Positions 61,185 to 64,000 of a stretch of 64,000 nucleotides of DNA are shown one piece after another. The DNA is from Montifringilla adamsi (lineage: Eukaryota; Chordata; Aves; Passeriformes; Passeridae), in contig JAGGNK010006892.1 in NCBI GenBank assembly GCA_017590115.1, forward strand, positions 12,501,736 to 12,565,735. The letters are read 5' to 3'. The translations under genes and the position numbers were made by a program. Numbering within the stretch: the first letter of the stretch is position 1; every line of letters begins with the position of its first letter. The notes under the pieces are model-generated. The model saw nothing but the letters and a program-made list of their open reading frames with translations. It was not told where the DNA came from and did no database searches.

Positions 61185-61371
61185 AAATTACTGTAAAAAA
61201 GCCATCTGTATAATGACACTTCTCCCCTAGGACTCACATCCAGCATTCACCATTTATTATAAGAACCTGACAGTTCTCCAAAGATGCTAAAAGTATCAAT
61301 TTGTATTGGTTTTGTTTGGGGTGGGGTTTTATTTGTTTTTGTTTTGGTTTTTGGGGATTTTTTTTAGTTGC

Positions 61372-61397
61372 TGTTGTTGTTGTTGTTGTTGTTGTTT
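61372..61397. repeat. (TTG)n microsatellite
   Basis: Eight to nine TTG units following a T/G-rich tract that begins near 61305. On the minus strand this yields the polyasparagine and polythreonine frames. Confidence 0.9.
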
Positions 61398-61846
61398 GGG
61401 GCTTTTTTTGTCCTGTAACCAGCTTGTAGAAGGATTTCACAGCTCACATCCATCCAGTACACACATTGATTAAATGAAATAAAGAAACCTGAAAAAAAGT
61501 TAGAGAACCCTGTCTTCTCTGAGCCATTCAGCAAAGACATAAAACATCTAAATTCAACTAAAATAATCACAGCAAATAATTCACACAGCTCTGCAAGGGA
61601 GAGCACTGCATCATTTGCTCTGCTTTCTGATTTAACTCATGGGTTTGTCGGTCAGTCTGTATTCCAGAGTGAGTTATGCTGCCTTGTCCCAGTGTCTCCA
61701 GGAGTATGCCACAGCAGGATTTCAGTCAGATTATTTAGAGAAGATCCATTTTTATCCCTAAGAAAATATCTTTGGTTGTTCACCAGCTGCAAAATTTTCT
61801 TCATAAAGTGATGTCAACAGCAGAAGGAGATTATTTCTTACCAGTA

Positions 61847-61884
61847 TAAGAAGCATAACCCGGATGCCCTGGTTATGCTTTTTA
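61847..61884. repeat. 14-bp hairpin with 10-base loop
   Basis: AAGCATAACC at 61851-61860 pairs perfectly with GGTTATGCTT at 61871-61880. The stem extends outward by one G-U pair and three A-T pairs. The loop is CGGATGCCCT. The structure of ~38 nt is too short for a typical microRNA precursor. Confidence 0.8.
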
Positions 61885-61899
61885 AGCTGGGGCAGGAAA

Positions 61900-64000
61900 G
61901 GATTTTTTTTTTCCTCTTTCTTTTAAATTACCTTAATACTGAAAGTTTTGTCTAGCTTTTCTTTTGGGAAAGCCACCTCTAAAGGACAGAGACCATACAC
62001 CAGCTGTCAGTTCACTTCTCATCAGCTGAAAAATGAGTTTGCCCTCAGAGCTTTCTGTAGGGCAAATTCATCAGCTGAGGATATGGTCTGAGGATCAGAC
62101 TGAGACTGGTGTTAGGGCAAGTGGGCCCTTCTTCCCTTGTCTGGGCATGTAGGGGCACTTTTGTTTCTGGAACAACCTGAGTCAGTTTTAAGAGTTCACG
62201 TCTCTCAGTTGTGCTCAGACTCCTCCTGAGACACACTGCAGGTCTGCGAGCCCACCAGGACAGAATAATCCTAAGCAATTGCTGCTCCTACTCCACTTCT
62301 GAAAACAGAACTCCACTTCTCAAAAGAGAAGCATCAATTAATCTTTGAATTTGCAAGAATATGCCTGAACATGGAGCAGATGCCCCTTTACTGGATGGGA
62401 AAGATAAATTTAGTCTCCAAATCCCTTTGCAGATCTGACTCTTTTTACCTTAGTGCCTGTCTTCATTAGAGCTAATGAAGACAGCACAAGATCATATGAA
62501 ATTTAGTATGTGAGTTGTAAATAATTGCAAAAGTCATTAAGCATGCTGAACAAGTGATACTTAGTGAATATTTAAATGGAACCCTTTCAGATGGGTCTGA
62601 GCCCGACTGAGAAGTGCACGCTCTTACATAGCCAGCTGGAAATGCTTGACTGTGAGGAAAGATAGCACCTGGGAAGTACTCCTCAGACAGGGTCCTCATT
62701 ACAAAATTCTGTGTGAGGAGCCATAATACTCAGAGATCTTTTTTGGCTGTTTTTTACCTATGTTCATTTTGTTTGTGTAAGAGGGAAGGCAATCTCATGG
62801 AACAAGAAGCCACCTTGGCATACATTCAACAAGGTCTTGTTTCAGGGTCTAACTCTAGTTTTACACCATTTATAGTATCACTCTGCTTATAACTCCACTG
62901 GGAATATTACAGGATGAAATCAAGATGTCAGAGGATGTCAGAGCAAGCTCACTGACTGCTTATTATCGTGTACTTTCATTGTAATTTTTAATACTACTTA
63001 ATGTTCAGAAATCTTTGTTTGTAGGCACTGACACAGGTCCAAGATACTTCCATAAACAAAGTCATTGAGAAATTTCTGAAACCCCTTCTCCTTCCCAGGA
63101 TGCTCAGCTTACTTGGAGAAGAGTTGTTGTTTTACATTGGTTTCATTTTTGGCTGGTTGCTTTGGTACAACTTCTAGTTGTTTGCTCTGGGCATATCAGC
63201 ATTTTCATTACACAAAAGTTATCTGCAAATGAAGTTCTTATTTTGCTTTGTGTTTGGTTGCTACAGAAGGATTTCACTAACACTGAGTCAATAGAAAAAA
63301 CATTCATGTTTAGAGGTGGATGAGATGAAGTGGAAGTGCTGGGTCACAGAAAGTCCAAAGAAGGGCTTGATAACAACAGTCCAAAGGGGTAAGAGTTTCT
63401 CTTCAGAAGGGGAAAGTTTAAAAATGCACATCTGACCTTTAAGCATCTTTGAACAATATCATTAAGAATAATCTGTCATTCTTTACCTTTTATGCTTCAG
63501 AAGAGCATTTTTGACAGAATACATTTTCAGTACAGTCTACATTTTCAATCCAGTCTACAGTGCTTCAACACACTTTCCAGTACAGTCTACACTTTCAAAG
63601 TTCAGTGGCACATTAACATTTACAGAAAGTTTTAATCGAAGTTTGAATGCCAAAATCACTGTGGGATTAATTAATTAATATTTTGAAAGCACTTTGTAGA
63701 AGAAAAGTGCAAAATGAAAATACACTTTTTTATTTTTGATGCAAATTACATTTCCATAGTGCAGATTTTCCATTTAACTTAATGCCAAAAAGGTCCCAAT
63801 ACAGGACTCAGTTCAGTCATGTTTTTGCATTCAAACTGTTGAATAGAATGCTAAAAAACAGCTCAATGCTGTCCTGGATTAGGACCATGCTATAAAAAGA
63901 GAACAGCATGCAGAAATTGTCTTCCTGGACCAGTAAAGCCAATGACTACAGAAAAAGAGGTGCCAGACTTTCACTATGAAACGTTCATAAATGCATTTTC
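61900..64000. other. Gene desert, last part
   Basis: No exon, RNA gene or recognisable mobile element is seen apart from the small tandem repeat at 63522. Sequence is AT-rich to the end of the window. Confidence 0.55.
63522..63590 (+). repeat. Three degenerate copies of a ~18-bp unit
   Basis: CATTTTCAGTACAGTCTAC, ATTTTCAATCCAGTCTAC and CTTTCCAGTACAGTCTAC occur at 63522, 63541 and 63573. The core AGTCTAC is constant. Confidence 0.75.

Noticed and set aside
63522..63590. Spaced short repeats as a CRISPR-like array
   Set aside because: Only three degenerate copies with unequal spacers in vertebrate nuclear DNA; a decayed tandem repeat explains them.

Overview
The window looks like nuclear DNA of a bird. 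It is AT-rich and intron-dominated. Its recognisable interspersed repeats are CR1 retrotransposon pieces, including several 3' ends of the typical avian kind, plus at least one fragment resembling a common avian retroviral LTR. One vertebrate gene can be read in full. No prokaryote-style gene organisation, CRISPR array or operon is present.

Layout. (1) 1-2000 is AT-rich sequence with no supportable gene. (2) About 2000-3200 is a CpG island with GC boxes, inverted CCAAT boxes, an ETS/GABPA-type site and NRF1-type sites, and it reads as a divergent housekeeping promoter. (3) 3009-29785 (+) carries the complete six-exon coding region of AASDHPPT, the cytosolic 4'-phosphopantetheinyl transferase. 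All exon junctions are GT/AG, the exons sum to 891 bp (296 codons plus stop), and the presumed metal-binding and catalytic residues D116, E168 and K172 are present. The introns are 785, 12898, 718, 6582 and 4903 bp; four of the five contain recognisable or possible repeat remnants or structures noted below, including CR1 pieces, an LTR fragment and a possible MIR. (4) About 29786-30065 is the 3' UTR with an ATTAAA polyadenylation signal. (5) 30066-64000 is a gene desert with degraded CR1 fragments, a 553-bp tandem duplication, short tandem repeats, a GC-rich patch and several short perfect hairpins.

Function. The gene product moves 4'-phosphopantetheine from coenzyme A onto carrier-protein serines (fatty acid synthase, mitochondrial ACP, AASDH, formyl-THF dehydrogenases), so it is a housekeeping enzyme. 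That agrees with its TATA-less CpG-island promoter. In mammals KBTBD3 lies head-to-head with AASDHPPT, and the promoter architecture here suggests the same divergent arrangement, but no KBTBD3 coding exon falls inside the window.

I did not find a new biological system. The items most worth a second look are two tandem duplications with identical or nearly identical copies (170 bp inside a decayed CR1; 553 bp at 50.5-51.6 kb), the divergent promoter, and a handful of perfect inverted repeats. Repeat family calls come from my memory of avian repeat consensus sequences, not from a search.
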